Below, piece by piece: positions 51,758-60,022 of a stretch of 64,000 bases of DNA. The notes beneath the pieces were generated by a model, which did no database searches, was not told the origin of the DNA, and saw nothing but the letters and a program-made list of their open reading frames with translations. Within the stretch, counting starts at the first letter, position 1, and each line of letters opens with the position of its first letter. The stretch spans positions 7,655-71,654 of the forward strand of contig CAZTFF010000024.1 of NCBI GenBank assembly GCA_964612485.1, given 5' to 3'. Source of the stretch: JAFGNV01 sp964612485. GTDB lineage: Bacteria; Chloroflexota; Anaerolineae; 4572-78; J111. The position numbers were made by a program, and so were the translations under genes.

Positions 51758-52552
51758 ATGCACTTCAATACATTTGATCGCTATGTAACCCAGGAAAGCC
51801 TCATCCACCGGCTCGATCCGCGAGTCAAAGTGGTGATTACGATTCTGTTTATTGTCTCCAACGTGCTGCTGCCCGACGGCGCGTGGACGGCCTTCTTGCT
51901 GGCCTGGGCCTTTATCTTGTGGATCAATCTTTTGGCCGAATTGCAAATAACCTACGCCTTGAAGCGCTCGTTCATTGCCCTGCCGTTTGCGCTGGCCGCC
52001 GTCACCGTGGTATTCACCCTGCCGGGCCAACCTGCTTTTAGTTTTTCTCTCGGCCCCTGGCTATTCACCGCCACCGATGCGGGGTTGATCCGTTTTGCCA
52101 GCATCGTCATTCGCAGTTGGCTGTCGGTGCAGATGGCCATCTTGCTGGTGGCAGCCACCCGTTTCCCGGATCTGATGCACGCCCTGCGCCATCTGCGTTT
52201 TCCCAACCTGCTGGTGGCGGTGATCTCGTTTACCTACCGATACCTGTTTGTACTGGTTGACGAAGCGCTGCGTTTACTTCGCGCCCGAGAAGCGCGTAGC
52301 GCCCGTTTGGATAAGCAGCAAGGGGGTGGATCGATTCTGTGGCGGGCCAACGTGGCCGGCCACATGGCGGGCCAACTTTTTTTACGCAGTTACGAGCGCA
52401 GCGAGCGGGTTTACAACGCCATGCAATCGCGTGGTTATCGCGGCCATTTTCAAACCCTCAATCCTCACGTGATGAAAGCCGGTGATTGGCTTGGGGGGAC
52501 GGTGGCGGTGGTCATGTTGGTTATCCTGCAACTGGTGGGCCGGCTGGCGTAA
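51758..52552 (+). CDS. cbiQ: CbiQ/EcfT transmembrane component
   Basis: A 264-residue protein from ATG 51758. LDPRVKVVITILFIVSNV opens the first helices, and the two coupling motifs appear as AREARSARLDKQQG and RSYERSERVYNAMQSRGY (Ala-Arg-Gly type). It couples the substrate protein to the ATPase. No ribosome site precedes the ATG. A TACAAT -10 box lies only 6 nt upstream (51746-51751), so this mRNA may be leaderless, with its own promoter after the hairpin. Confidence 0.93.
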   Translation: MHFNTFDRYVTQESLIHRLDPRVKVVITILFIVSNVLLPDGAWTAFLLAWAFILWINLLAELQITYALKRSFIALPFALAAVTVVFTLPGQPAFSFSLGPWLFTATDAGLIRFASIVIRSWLSVQMAILLVAATRFPDLMHALRHLRFPNLLVAVISFTYRYLFVLVDEALRLLRAREARSARLDKQQGGGSILWRANVAGHMAGQLFLRSYERSERVYNAMQSRGYRGHFQTLNPHVMKAGDWLGGTVAVVMLVILQLVGRLA

Positions 52553-52575
52553 GCTTATCAAAAAAAGGGATATTC

Positions 52576-53346
52576 ATGCCAATTGTTCATGATTCTCCAC
52601 AGCAAAAATTACAACAGCAACCCACATCGCTTGATGGCCGGCCCATTCTGGCGGTAAGCAATCTCCATTTTGCCTATCCTGATGGGCGGGTGGCGCTGCA
52701 CGGCGTTTCGCTGGAGGTCAACCGGGGCGAGAAAGCGGCCCTGGTGGGGCCAAACGGTGCGGGCAAAAGCACGCTAATGCTGCATTTCAACGGCATTTTA
52801 GCCGGTGAAGGCGCTATCCGGGTTGGGGAGCTGCCCTTGACCAAATCTAACTTGCCGTTGATCCGGGCCAGGGTGGGGCTGGTGTTTCAAACGCCGGACG
52901 ATCAGCTTTTCTCGCCTACGGTCTTTGAAGATGTAGCCTTTGGCCCGCTGCATATGGGCCTGCCCGAAGCGGAGGTGCGGATGCGGGTTGATGAAGCTTT
53001 GCAGCAAGTAGATATGCTCGATTACGCCGACCGGCTCTCGCACCATTTGAGCGTGGGCGAGAAAAAACGAATTGCCATTGCCACCGTTTTGTCGATGAAG
53101 CCGGAAATTTTAGTCCTCGATGAGCCATCGGCCGGGTTGGACCCCCGCGCCCGCCGGGGACTCATCACCCTGCTGCGCGATTTGCCGCTGACCATGCTGG
53201 TTTCCACCCACGATATGCTGATGGTGCAAGAACTTTTCCCTCGAATGGTGATCATGGATGAAGGCCGCATTGTGGCCGATGACGCAACCGAGGTTTTAAT
53301 GGAAGATGAGTCCCTGCTGGAAGCGCACGGTTTGGAAAAGCCCTGA
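52576..53346 (+). CDS. cbiO: CbiO/EcfA ATPase
   Basis: A 256-residue ATPase. ATG 52576 follows AAAGGG. Walker A GPNGAGKSTLMLHFNG, Q-loop VFQTPDDQLFSPTVFEDVAFGP (typical of ECF ATPases), signature HLSVGEKKRIAIA, Walker B ILVLDEPSAGLDP. A single ATPase would form a homodimer as in CbiMNQO. It is 23 bp downstream of the EcfT gene. Confidence 0.95.
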   Translation: MPIVHDSPQQKLQQQPTSLDGRPILAVSNLHFAYPDGRVALHGVSLEVNRGEKAALVGPNGAGKSTLMLHFNGILAGEGAIRVGELPLTKSNLPLIRARVGLVFQTPDDQLFSPTVFEDVAFGPLHMGLPEAEVRMRVDEALQQVDMLDYADRLSHHLSVGEKKRIAIATVLSMKPEILVLDEPSAGLDPRARRGLITLLRDLPLTMLVSTHDMLMVQELFPRMVIMDEGRIVADDATEVLMEDESLLEAHGLEKP

Positions 53347-53399
53347 TACTGCATTGCGTAAATTCATTCCGGGTTCTTGGTAACTGAGGTAGAAAACAA

Positions 53400-53465
53400 T
53401 CCGCGAAGTTACGCGAATATGCGCTAAAATCTTTCCCCTTTGCGTACCTTCGCGCCCTTCGCGGA
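53400..53465 (+). repeat. Dispersed inverted repeat, family CGCGAAG (short copy)
   Basis: TCCGCGAAG (53400-53408) and CTTCGCGGA (53457-53465) are perfect arms. Inside are TTACGCGAATATGCGCTAAAAT and TTTGCGTACCTTCGCGCC. It is related to the element at 46246-46408. It lies between convergent genes and has no coding capacity. Confidence 0.6.
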
Positions 53466-53503
53466 CTCTAAAAATGGGGACGTAATGCAGGTGCGTATTT
53501 GAT

Positions 53504-54181
53504 TTATCGATAGGCTGTGGGGCGCAATACGCGGGCCAGCCAGCGCTCGAACCGGCCCCGCGAGTCGATGGTGTGGGCCAGCCCCAGCAGCCATTCAATG
53601 ACGTATTCTCGTATGGCATCAAATTTGACCGGCATAGAGTTTTGAATAATATCTTCTAACTCCGGCCGCAAGTCAACATAATGCGGCGGAAAGGTGATCT
53701 CCTCCAGAATGTCAGGATGAACAGGGATCACATCAGCATGGGAGAGAATTTCGTTAAAATAGCGTTGGGCGCGAGGCGCGTGGTAAAGGTGGGTCAACAC
53801 AAAAATCTGAGACAGTTGGTACGTCCGGCTTAAGACCCGCGCCGCTCTTACCTCTAACAGGGTGCAATTGGCCTGACGCCGCAGAACCAGGAAATCGATG
53901 GGGATTTCAAACAGGTCTACCAGCATCTGTTTGACCAGGTCGGTATCGGGCGCGTGCTGCGCCCCGTGAACATCCCTGGCCACAAACATAAGGTAAGGTT
54001 TGGGCGAGGGAGCGCTGTGCCACAATGCCGCCGCCATCGCCACCCGTCCTTTGAGTTGTTTGTGCTCTTTTTGAGTCCCCTGCCGTTTGCCCAAAATAAA
54101 AATAGCCGAAGGCGTTTGGGGCCAGGTGATTTCCTCTTCAGGGGCGTCTGTATTGTTCGGAAGCGGATTGTCTGTTTCCAT
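53504..54181 (-). CDS. DUF218/YdcF-like protein
   Basis: A 225-residue cytosolic protein. SAIFILGKRQG resembles the first strand and Gly loop of the DUF218 (YdcF/SanA/ElyC) family. GRVAMAAALWHS and YLMFVARDVHG follow, and LLEVRAARVLSRTYQLSQIFVLTHLYHAPRA-type sequence gives the late His/Arg region. There is no membrane helix, unlike ElyC or SanA. It lies 12 bp downstream of the lipoprotein gene and is probably the last gene of that minus-strand operon. The function is unknown. Confidence 0.6.
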   Translation of the reverse strand: METDNPLPNNTDAPEEEITWPQTPSAIFILGKRQGTQKEHKQLKGRVAMAAALWHSAPSPKPYLMFVARDVHGAQHAPDTDLVKQMLVDLFEIPIDFLVLRRQANCTLLEVRAARVLSRTYQLSQIFVLTHLYHAPRAQRYFNEILSHADVIPVHPDILEEITFPPHYVDLRPELEDIIQNSMPVKFDAIREYVIEWLLGLAHTIDSRGRFERWLARVLRPTAYR

Positions 54182-54193
54182 AGTCTTGTAGGA

Positions 54194-55651
54194 TTAGTTT
54201 TCCCCCCAGGATAGTCTTTCATCCGACCAGCCGTCTGCGCGTAACGTTCCCCATTCTGACGGCAGATCAAACATCTTTTTGGCTGTTCCGCCGGTAATAC
54301 TCATTGTCCACACGGCCAGAAGACCGCTCCGGTTGGAAAGGAATGCCACCGTCTTTCCGTCGGGTGAGATGGTGCCCAGGCCATCCGATGCGGGATTAAG
54401 TGTAAGTTGCCGGGTTTGGCCGGTAGAAAGATTCAGGGTATAGATATTTCGGTCTCCGGCCTCATCCGAAGTATACACCACTATGTCCTCATAAATATCG
54501 GTGGGGATGTGGTTGGGATTAAACGTGAGTTGCGTGGGTTCATTCAAATTCCCCTGCATCATCCACAATCCGCACTGCCCGCCGCCGCTCCAGGTGCTAC
54601 ATCCTCTAAAAATGAAACGGTCATTGGTTGCCCAGAGGGGATAGAGGGGATTAGGATTAACAATAGGTCGATTGTTGGTCGCATCCAGGCGCTCTCCTTC
54701 GCCGGTTCGCTCCCCGCAGCCGCATCGGAAGATATGCCAACCGGCAGGATCGATGGTACCGTCATCATAAATTAGTTGCGTGCCGTCGGGCGACCATGCC
54801 GGGTGGCTGTGCCCGCCCAGGCTGGGATCGCCGATTTCAACCCACTCTTTGCCGAGGGCATTGGAGATGCGCAGTTTATCCAGACCGCCGCCGTCACCAT
54901 TGACCACTAATTGGGTTCCGTCCAGGGTATAGTCCGGCTGGCGAGCCATATCAAGGTCTCCCAGCAGATTTCCCTGCATGTCAGAAATGTAGACTTTCGG
55001 CGTTGTATTCAAAACCAGGGGAATAGCCAGCCGGCCGGTTAAGTCTGGCCCTGTTGTCGTTGCTGTAGGGGGTTCTAAGGTTGGTGTAGCGGTGGGAACG
55101 GGGGTATCTGTGGGGGTGGATCGCTGTGTTGCGGTAGGCGTTGGTGGAGTAAACTTTGTCTCTTCGGTAGTTTGTTCCGTTTTCGTAGGCGGTAAAGGGT
55201 TCAGTGTTGGTTGTTGTTTGGTCAGAGCAACCGAGTCTGAGGTTGGTTCGCCGGCAGAGTCTGGGGGTGATGATAGGGGGGACAGCCGGATCATATCCGG
55301 TAACATTTCTTTTGATAGATTGATTTCTTGCCACTGTTTCTGATACCCTTCGGCTTCGACGAATAATCTGGCGGCTTTGCCTGCATAAGTCGTGTCAAAC
55401 GGAATTCTGACATAGCCGTTGGCGTCCGTAAATCCTTCCAGCGGCGCTCGGTTGGATACGTGGATTGTCACCTGTACATTGGATATATCTTCCCCGGTTG
55501 CCGCCGATTCAACATAGGCGGAGAAAATGTAGTTTTGAGTAACAGGCGTGGTTCCGGCTGTTGGCGCGGCAACGCCACAAGCCGTAATCCAAATAACAGT
55601 GGCTAAAGTTAGTAAGATCGAGACAAGATGAAATTTTTGAAGGCCTCCCAT
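54194..55651 (-). CDS. Lipoprotein with beta-sandwich domain and TolB-like propeller
   Basis: A 485-residue protein. Lipobox region WITAC (Cys25) is followed by a carboxypeptidase-regulatory-like beta-sandwich (about 39-125: VQVTIHVSNRAPLEGFTDANGYVRIPF). A Thr/Pro-rich linker (about 150-200) joins it to a TolB/WD40-like propeller with repeats such as HPAWSPDGTQLIYDD, VVYTSDEAGDRNIYTL and GTISPDGKTVAFLSNRSG. It should stand on the outer face of the membrane. The beta-sandwich is clearly paralogous to that of the next gene upstream. It is probably involved in surface binding or sensing. Confidence 0.85.
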   Translation of the reverse strand: MGGLQKFHLVSILLTLATVIWITACGVAAPTAGTTPVTQNYIFSAYVESAATGEDISNVQVTIHVSNRAPLEGFTDANGYVRIPFDTTYAGKAARLFVEAEGYQKQWQEINLSKEMLPDMIRLSPLSSPPDSAGEPTSDSVALTKQQPTLNPLPPTKTEQTTEETKFTPPTPTATQRSTPTDTPVPTATPTLEPPTATTTGPDLTGRLAIPLVLNTTPKVYISDMQGNLLGDLDMARQPDYTLDGTQLVVNGDGGGLDKLRISNALGKEWVEIGDPSLGGHSHPAWSPDGTQLIYDDGTIDPAGWHIFRCGCGERTGEGERLDATNNRPIVNPNPLYPLWATNDRFIFRGCSTWSGGGQCGLWMMQGNLNEPTQLTFNPNHIPTDIYEDIVVYTSDEAGDRNIYTLNLSTGQTRQLTLNPASDGLGTISPDGKTVAFLSNRSGLLAVWTMSITGGTAKKMFDLPSEWGTLRADGWSDERLSWGEN

Positions 55652-55699
55652 AACTTCTTTTCCTTCCTTAGTGGTGTGGGGTATTACTTTTGAGTCTAT

Positions 55700-56353
55700 T
55701 TAAGGTTCTGTGGGTTCAAGTGGAATCCGGTCGGGTAATCGATCCGGGTATAGATCGATTTCTTGCGTGTGCGGATGAAACCCCTCTTTTTCCACGATCA
55801 AGCGGGCCGGCTCTCTGGCGTATGACGACTCGATAAAAAATCGAGCAAATCCATTAACATCGGTCACTTCGTCTAACGGCGCTTTCCCGGCCACCTGGAT
55901 CATAACGTGGGCCTCGGGTAGATTTTCGCCGGCAACACTCACTACATGAACTTCGTAAGTAAACTCCGCGGGCTGCATTTCTTCTTCCGGGGGTTCTACC
56001 GGCGAGAAAGGATTTCCCCACACGGTGGTAAAAATTACGCCGGCCAATCCAATAAGCGCCACCACAATGGGAATCCACCATTTTTTACCGTCTCCCTTCT
56101 GATCTGGGGGGGCAGGCGCAGGTTCCGGCGCAGCCGTTGGCAGCGGTGTACGGGGAACCCCTTGCGTCGGGGGGACAACCTCCGCTGGCGGCAGCCCGGA
56201 TTCCTGACGTAGTTCCCTGATTTCTGCCTCCAGCGTTTCTATTTCCATCGAGATGTGAGCCGGCGTGTGCGGCCCGAAGGTAGCCTGCTGTTTTCTAAGT
56301 TCCTTGAGCCGGCGCGTTTTAATATTCAACAGTTCTTGATTTTCATCTGGCAT
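55700..56353 (-). CDS. Single-pass membrane protein with N-terminal helical adapter and beta-sandwich domain
   Basis: A 217-residue protein. The N-terminal hairpin (about 5-50, LLNIKTRRLKELRKQQATFG followed by THPAHISMEIETLEAEI-like sequence) resembles a small adapter common at the head of Chloroflexota and cyanobacterial signalling or conflict proteins. A Pro-rich stretch, one membrane helix (about 93-112) and an outer beta-sandwich (about 128-215: VMIQVAGKAPLDEVTDVNGFARF) follow. The outer domain parallels the downstream lipoprotein. It is divergent from ftsK. Confidence 0.7.
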   Translation of the reverse strand: MPDENQELLNIKTRRLKELRKQQATFGPHTPAHISMEIETLEAEIRELRQESGLPPAEVVPPTQGVPRTPLPTAAPEPAPAPPDQKGDGKKWWIPIVVALIGLAGVIFTTVWGNPFSPVEPPEEEMQPAEFTYEVHVVSVAGENLPEAHVMIQVAGKAPLDEVTDVNGFARFFIESSYAREPARLIVEKEGFHPHTQEIDLYPDRLPDRIPLEPTEP

Positions 56354-56502
56354 GCTTTTCTATCCTCCCATTGAACGAGGTTATGGCAATGAGAAAGCGT
56401 GGCAAAAAAACTGTCATCTGACAAACTGAATCTCTTAACATTTTCAGTATACCAACGAAAATTGATTTGGTAAAATTCAACAATATGTAAAATCAAAATA
56501 AC

Positions 56503-56531
56503 TTGACATAGTCTTAAAACACCTGTAGACT
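56503..56531 (+). promoter_or_regulatory. Probable promoter of ftsK
   Basis: TTGACA (56503-56508), 17-bp spacer, TAGACT (56526-56531). It lies 70 bp before the ftsK start, in the 248-bp divergent region. Confidence 0.55.
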
Positions 56532-56601
56532 ATTAAATAACTGACATTATGGTAAGCTGGCGCAATGTATCAACAGCTAAGAATTTGTTGGGAACGACCG
56601 G

Positions 56602-58842
56602 ATGGCGGCTCGAAAAAAGAAAGCCAAAAATAACTCATTTCAAGATTATTTATCGCTGGATGAACTGATAACCCGGCTGCATCCCTACCGCAACGAGATC
56701 ATCGGCGGCATTTTGCTGCTTTTTTCCGTTATCACCCTGCTCAGCCTGTGGTCCCTCACCGGCGGCAGCCTCAGCGCGTGGTGGGCCGATGTGTTTGCCC
56801 GGCTCTTTGGCTGGGGAGCCACGGTTGCAGCGGTGCTGTTGGGGCTATTGGGCGGCTTACTGCTCTTTGGCCGTTTGCGAGATGAAGAAAACCCCTTTCC
56901 CCTGGACATCATCGTTGGCATTGAAATCCTCTTTTTGGTGGGGCTGGCGGCCATCCACCTGACCCTGGCCGCCGACAGCGACCACGGCGTCTACCTGGCC
57001 CGCGATGGCGTGGGCGGCGGATTTGTGGGTTGGGGCATCAGTACCTTTTTTGTTGATTTGATCGGCGGCGTTGGCGCCGCCATCGTGCTTTTTGTCATTG
57101 GCCTGATGGCCATCGGCATTATGTTTCGTTTTGATGGGGTTGATGCCGCCGGCTGGGCCGAAAAAATCAACCTCTGGGCGCAGCGCCAGCGGGAACGATT
57201 GCAGCCTGGCAGCGATAAAATTGGCGAACAAGAAACTGAACTGCCCCAAAGCAAAAAACAGAAAAAAGCGCCCAAAGAAAAGCTGAAACCGCTGCAAAAG
57301 CCCACGATGTCGGCTAAAGATGCCCTGGCCGTGATGCCCAAAACCCGGCACCAACTGCCGCCGTTAGATTTGTTGGCCCCGCCCACGCAGGACCCGGCCC
57401 ACAGCGCCAACGCCCGCTACCAGGCCCAGATCATCGAAGAAACGCTGCTGGGGTTCGGCATTCCCTCCGAAGTCGTCGAGATCAATCGCGGCCCTACCGT
57501 CACCCAATTTGGCCTCAAACTGGGTACGATGGAGCGTAAATTGCCCGACGGCACCATTGTGCCGCAGCGGATCCGGGTCAACAAAGTGGTAGCCCTGTCT
57601 AACGATCTGGCGCTGGCGCTCTCCGCCGCGCCCATCCGCATCGAAGCCCCGGTACCGGGCCGCCCATTGGTGGGCATCGAAGTGCCCAATACCGACAAAA
57701 CCATGGTGTCCCTGCGCGGCGTGATGGAGGCCGACAGTTTCAAAAAAGGCAAAGGCGCGCTGCGGGTGGCCCTGGGCAAAGGCGTGTCGGGGCTATCCGT
57801 CTCGGCGCCGCTGGCCGAAATGCCCCACCTGTTGATCGCCGGAGCGACCGGATCGGGTAAATCGGTCTGTATCAATGCTCTCATTTCTACCCTGCTGATG
57901 ACCCACGCGCCGGAACAGCTTCGATTTCTCATGGTCGATCCCAAAATGGTGGAACTCACCAATTTCAACGGCATTCCCCACCTCATCGCTCCGGTGGTCA
58001 CCGATTTTGAGCAGGTGGTGGGCGCGCTGGCCTGGATCACGCGCGAGATGGAGCGCCGCTACAAATTGTTTGCCGCTAATGGCGCTCGCAGCATCGCCAC
58101 CTACAACCATAAGATTGGGGCCAGAGGCGAGCGGCTGCCCTACCTGGTGGTGGTGATTGATGAATTGGCCGATCTGATGATGCTGGCGCCCGACGAAGTA
58201 GAGCGCCACATCTGCCGCATTGCTCAGATGGCGCGGGCCACCGGCATCCATTTGGTGATCGCCACGCAACGGCCCTCGGTAGATGTGGTGACCGGCTTGA
58301 TCAAAGCCAATTTCCCCACCCGGATCGCTTTTGCCGTCACCAGCCAGATCGACTCCCGCGTTATTTTGGATACCCCCGGCGCAGAGCGATTGCTGGGGCG
58401 GGGCGATATGCTCTACATGGCGCCCGATTCGCCCAAACTGGCCCGCTTGCAGGGCTGCTTTGTCTCCGATGCCGAGATCCAAAACCTGGTCAATTTCTGG
58501 AAAGCCACCAAACCCTCTCCCACGCAGGCCGTGAGCCACTCCGAGGATGAGGAAAAACAGCCCAAACTTCCCTGGGCCGATATTATGGAAGAGGCCAATA
58601 AAGACGATATGCTGGAAGAGGCCATCCAGTTGGTGGTGGAGGGAGGCCGGGTGTCTACCAGCCTCTTGCAGCGCAGGCTGGGCATTGGCTACCCCCGCGC
58701 CTCCCGTCTGATCGACCAAATGGAAGAAGAAGGCGTGATTGGCCCCGCCGACGGCAACAAACCCCGCGACGTCCTCTGGCGCGAAGAGCGCGACGAAGCT
58801 GACTACGCAGGCTTTGAAAAAGATGTGGCCGGCGAGCCGTAA
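56602..58842 (+). CDS. ftsK: DNA translocase FtsK/SpoIIIE
   Basis: A 746-residue hexameric ATPase that pumps chromosomal DNA at the division septum. A basic N-terminus (AARKKKAKNN), four membrane helices (about 30-180), a basic/Pro linker, then the motor: Walker A IAGATGSGKSVCIN (about 414), Walker B LVVVIDELADLMM, IATQRPSVDVVTGLIKANFP. The C-terminal gamma winged helix (DMLEEAIQLVVEGGRVSTS, LLQRRLGIGYPRASRLID) reads polarity signals. It is shorter in the linker than the E. coli form. Confidence 0.96.
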   Translation: MAARKKKAKNNSFQDYLSLDELITRLHPYRNEIIGGILLLFSVITLLSLWSLTGGSLSAWWADVFARLFGWGATVAAVLLGLLGGLLLFGRLRDEENPFPLDIIVGIEILFLVGLAAIHLTLAADSDHGVYLARDGVGGGFVGWGISTFFVDLIGGVGAAIVLFVIGLMAIGIMFRFDGVDAAGWAEKINLWAQRQRERLQPGSDKIGEQETELPQSKKQKKAPKEKLKPLQKPTMSAKDALAVMPKTRHQLPPLDLLAPPTQDPAHSANARYQAQIIEETLLGFGIPSEVVEINRGPTVTQFGLKLGTMERKLPDGTIVPQRIRVNKVVALSNDLALALSAAPIRIEAPVPGRPLVGIEVPNTDKTMVSLRGVMEADSFKKGKGALRVALGKGVSGLSVSAPLAEMPHLLIAGATGSGKSVCINALISTLLMTHAPEQLRFLMVDPKMVELTNFNGIPHLIAPVVTDFEQVVGALAWITREMERRYKLFAANGARSIATYNHKIGARGERLPYLVVVIDELADLMMLAPDEVERHICRIAQMARATGIHLVIATQRPSVDVVTGLIKANFPTRIAFAVTSQIDSRVILDTPGAERLLGRGDMLYMAPDSPKLARLQGCFVSDAEIQNLVNFWKATKPSPTQAVSHSEDEEKQPKLPWADIMEEANKDDMLEEAIQLVVEGGRVSTSLLQRRLGIGYPRASRLIDQMEEEGVIGPADGNKPRDVLWREERDEADYAGFEKDVAGEP

Positions 58843-58866
58843 CCGTTCAGCCCACGGCTGATGGTT

Positions 58867-59007
58867 ATGTATTATATTTTTGAAAGCGGGCGCCAACTGC
58901 CGCTGCTCTGCGCCTGCTGCGGGCAGGGGCTATCTGTGCCGGATTTGGACAACGAGGTGCAAACATGTGGTGGGTCGCCGTCTGGAAGTGATGTCTATGG
59001 CTGCTGA
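58867..59007 (+). CDS. Small Cys-rich protein, possible
   Basis: ATG 58867 gives 46 residues, MYYIFESGRQLPLLCACCGQ..., with CACC and later CGG/C motifs that could bind zinc. It overlaps the next small frame by 17 bp. The start has no strong ribosome site. It may be the first of three small genes (58867-59650) with Cys or basic clusters. Low confidence. Confidence 0.3.
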   Translation: MYYIFESGRQLPLLCACCGQGLSVPDLDNEVQTCGGSPSGSDVYGC

Positions 59008-59116
59008 AGAGTTGGAGGGTCGCGTATATAACCAATTAGTTCTGGAGTTTTCCAAAAAAGGAACTTTAAAGAAAAAGAAAAAATCTCGCCGGAAAGGCCG
59101 GCGCAAACGAAAGTAG
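58991..59116 (+). CDS. Small basic protein
   Basis: ATG 58991 gives 41 residues: an acidic-helical start (MSMAAEELEGRVYNQLVLEF) and a very basic tail (KKKKKSRRKGRRKRK). It ends 3 bp before the next gene's ATG, so the two are coupled. The tail suggests nucleic-acid or ribosome binding. The family is not recognised. Confidence 0.45.
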   Translation: MSMAAEELEGRVYNQLVLEFSKKGTLKKKKKSRRKGRRKRK

Positions 59117-59119
59117 ACT

Positions 59120-59650
59120 ATGGCTAAAAAATCGAAACGGCCTACATCACCTTCTGGTGATGCATCACCTCGTGATGACCGGCCCCGCAAGTACAATTTT
59201 GTACTCAATCCTTACCCGGATGAGCGCGTGTCTCGCTGCCCCTATTGCGGGCAAAAAACCGGGCAGCGCAAGGTCCCTTTGTTTATTCATATTGACCCCG
59301 ACTACCCGGTGGCCCTTAATTATACCTGTCGTTACTGCAAACAATGCGATCTGCTCATTGGGCATAAGCATGAAATCGAACATGTGCTAACGGAACTTTT
59401 TCGCCAATCCAAACCAGACATCATTGGCAATGATTACCTGATCATGGGAACCGTAGAAAAAAAAGTGTGGCGGGAAGGTTTCAAAAAACCCAAATTGCCG
59501 GCGGAGATATTAGAACACACCGCCATCTTCAAGGTTTACTATCAAGAACTCCGGCACACCCGACCGGGTTGGTATCCGTCGGGCCAGGAACCGCCGGTAC
59601 AAGAACCACCGCCTTCGCAAGAATGGGTCAAATCCGGCAAGCGGCGCTGA
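59120..59650 (+). CDS. Zinc-ribbon-containing hypothetical protein
   Basis: A 176-residue protein. A basic N-terminus with a Ser/Pro stretch is coded by short inverted repeats (59140-59175). RCPYCGQKTGQRKVPLFIHI and CRYCKQCD give two CxxC knuckles typical of a zinc ribbon. A helical part (EIEHVLTELFRQS) and a Pro/Glu-rich tail follow. I recall similar conserved hypotheticals in Chloroflexota but no function. It lies directly upstream of the leuS leader. Confidence 0.65.
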   Translation: MAKKSKRPTSPSGDASPRDDRPRKYNFVLNPYPDERVSRCPYCGQKTGQRKVPLFIHIDPDYPVALNYTCRYCKQCDLLIGHKHEIEHVLTELFRQSKPDIIGNDYLIMGTVEKKVWREGFKKPKLPAEILEHTAIFKVYYQELRHTRPGWYPSGQEPPVQEPPPSQEWVKSGKRR

Positions 59651-59668
59651 TGTCGATCAAAAAAATGC

Positions 59669-59697
59669 TCGACTTATACCGGGAACTGTGGTATAAT
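59669..59697 (+). promoter_or_regulatory. Promoter of the leuS leader transcript
   Basis: TCGACT (59669-59674), 17-bp spacer, TATAAT (59692-59697). It lies partly past the end of the preceding gene and 63 bp before the leader-peptide ATG. Confidence 0.7.
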
Positions 59698-59759
59698 GCC
59701 TAACCAATCAAAGTATTTTTGCATTTCAACCATTACCCTGTAAAATCGGGACAGGAAAA

Positions 59760-59897
59760 ATGAGCAGCAATACCATCACCAAATTCACAGTTGACGAAAT
59801 TGGTAACAGCCTGCGCTCCCTGCGTGCAGGTCGTCCTGTGTTGCTTCTTGACCTTAGCAGCTCGAAAAAAACAGTGTCCCGACGGCTCCCCCGGTAG
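59760..59897 (+). CDS. Probable Leu-codon-rich leader peptide of leuS
   Basis: ATG 59760, with AGGA just upstream, starts a 45-residue frame ending at TAG 59895-59897. Residues 28-32 are Leu-Leu-Leu-Asp-Leu (TTG CTT CTT GAC CTT), and seven Leu lie in the last 28 residues. The stop is inside a CCCCC/GGGGG hairpin and is followed by mutually exclusive hairpins and a terminator before leuS. This is the classic arrangement for ribosome-controlled attenuation. A weak likeness of residues 10-30 to a ribB N-terminus was noted; a gene fragment is the alternative. Confidence 0.5.
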   Translation: MSSNTITKFTVDEIGNSLRSLRAGRPVLLLDLSSSKKTVSRRLPR

Positions 59898-59951
59898 GGG
59901 GATGACGAATTTACCTGTGTGAATCAGGCCGGTCGGGAGACCGGCTTTTTT
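59877..59951 (+). terminator. Attenuator: antiterminator/terminator pair before leuS
   Basis: The terminator is GCCGGTC (59928-59934), loop GGGA, GACCGGC (59939-59945) and a run of Ts. Its 5' half also pairs with TCCCGAC at 59877-59883 (partner GTCGGGA 59932-59938), extended by two pairs, giving an exclusive antiterminator. A ribosome stalled at the Leu codons (59841-59855) would leave 59877 free; one at the TAG would cover it. Confidence 0.7.
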
Positions 59952-60022
59952 GTTGGAAAATTTTGGCTTGTCAGACAACAGGCTTGCCGGAACAAATCCT
60001 GTCAAAAAGAAGAGAGAAAATT

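Noticed and set aside
59760..59897. ribB gene fragment, because SLRSLRAGRPVLLL resembles a ribB N-terminus.
   Set aside because: The likeness covers about 20 residues and lacks the DDEDRENEGD motif; the surrounding hairpins explain the frame better as a leader. Kept only as an alternative.
59897..59951. T-box riboswitch before leuS.
   Set aside because: No AGGGTGG T-box or recognisable specifier stem; the structure fits leader-peptide attenuation better.
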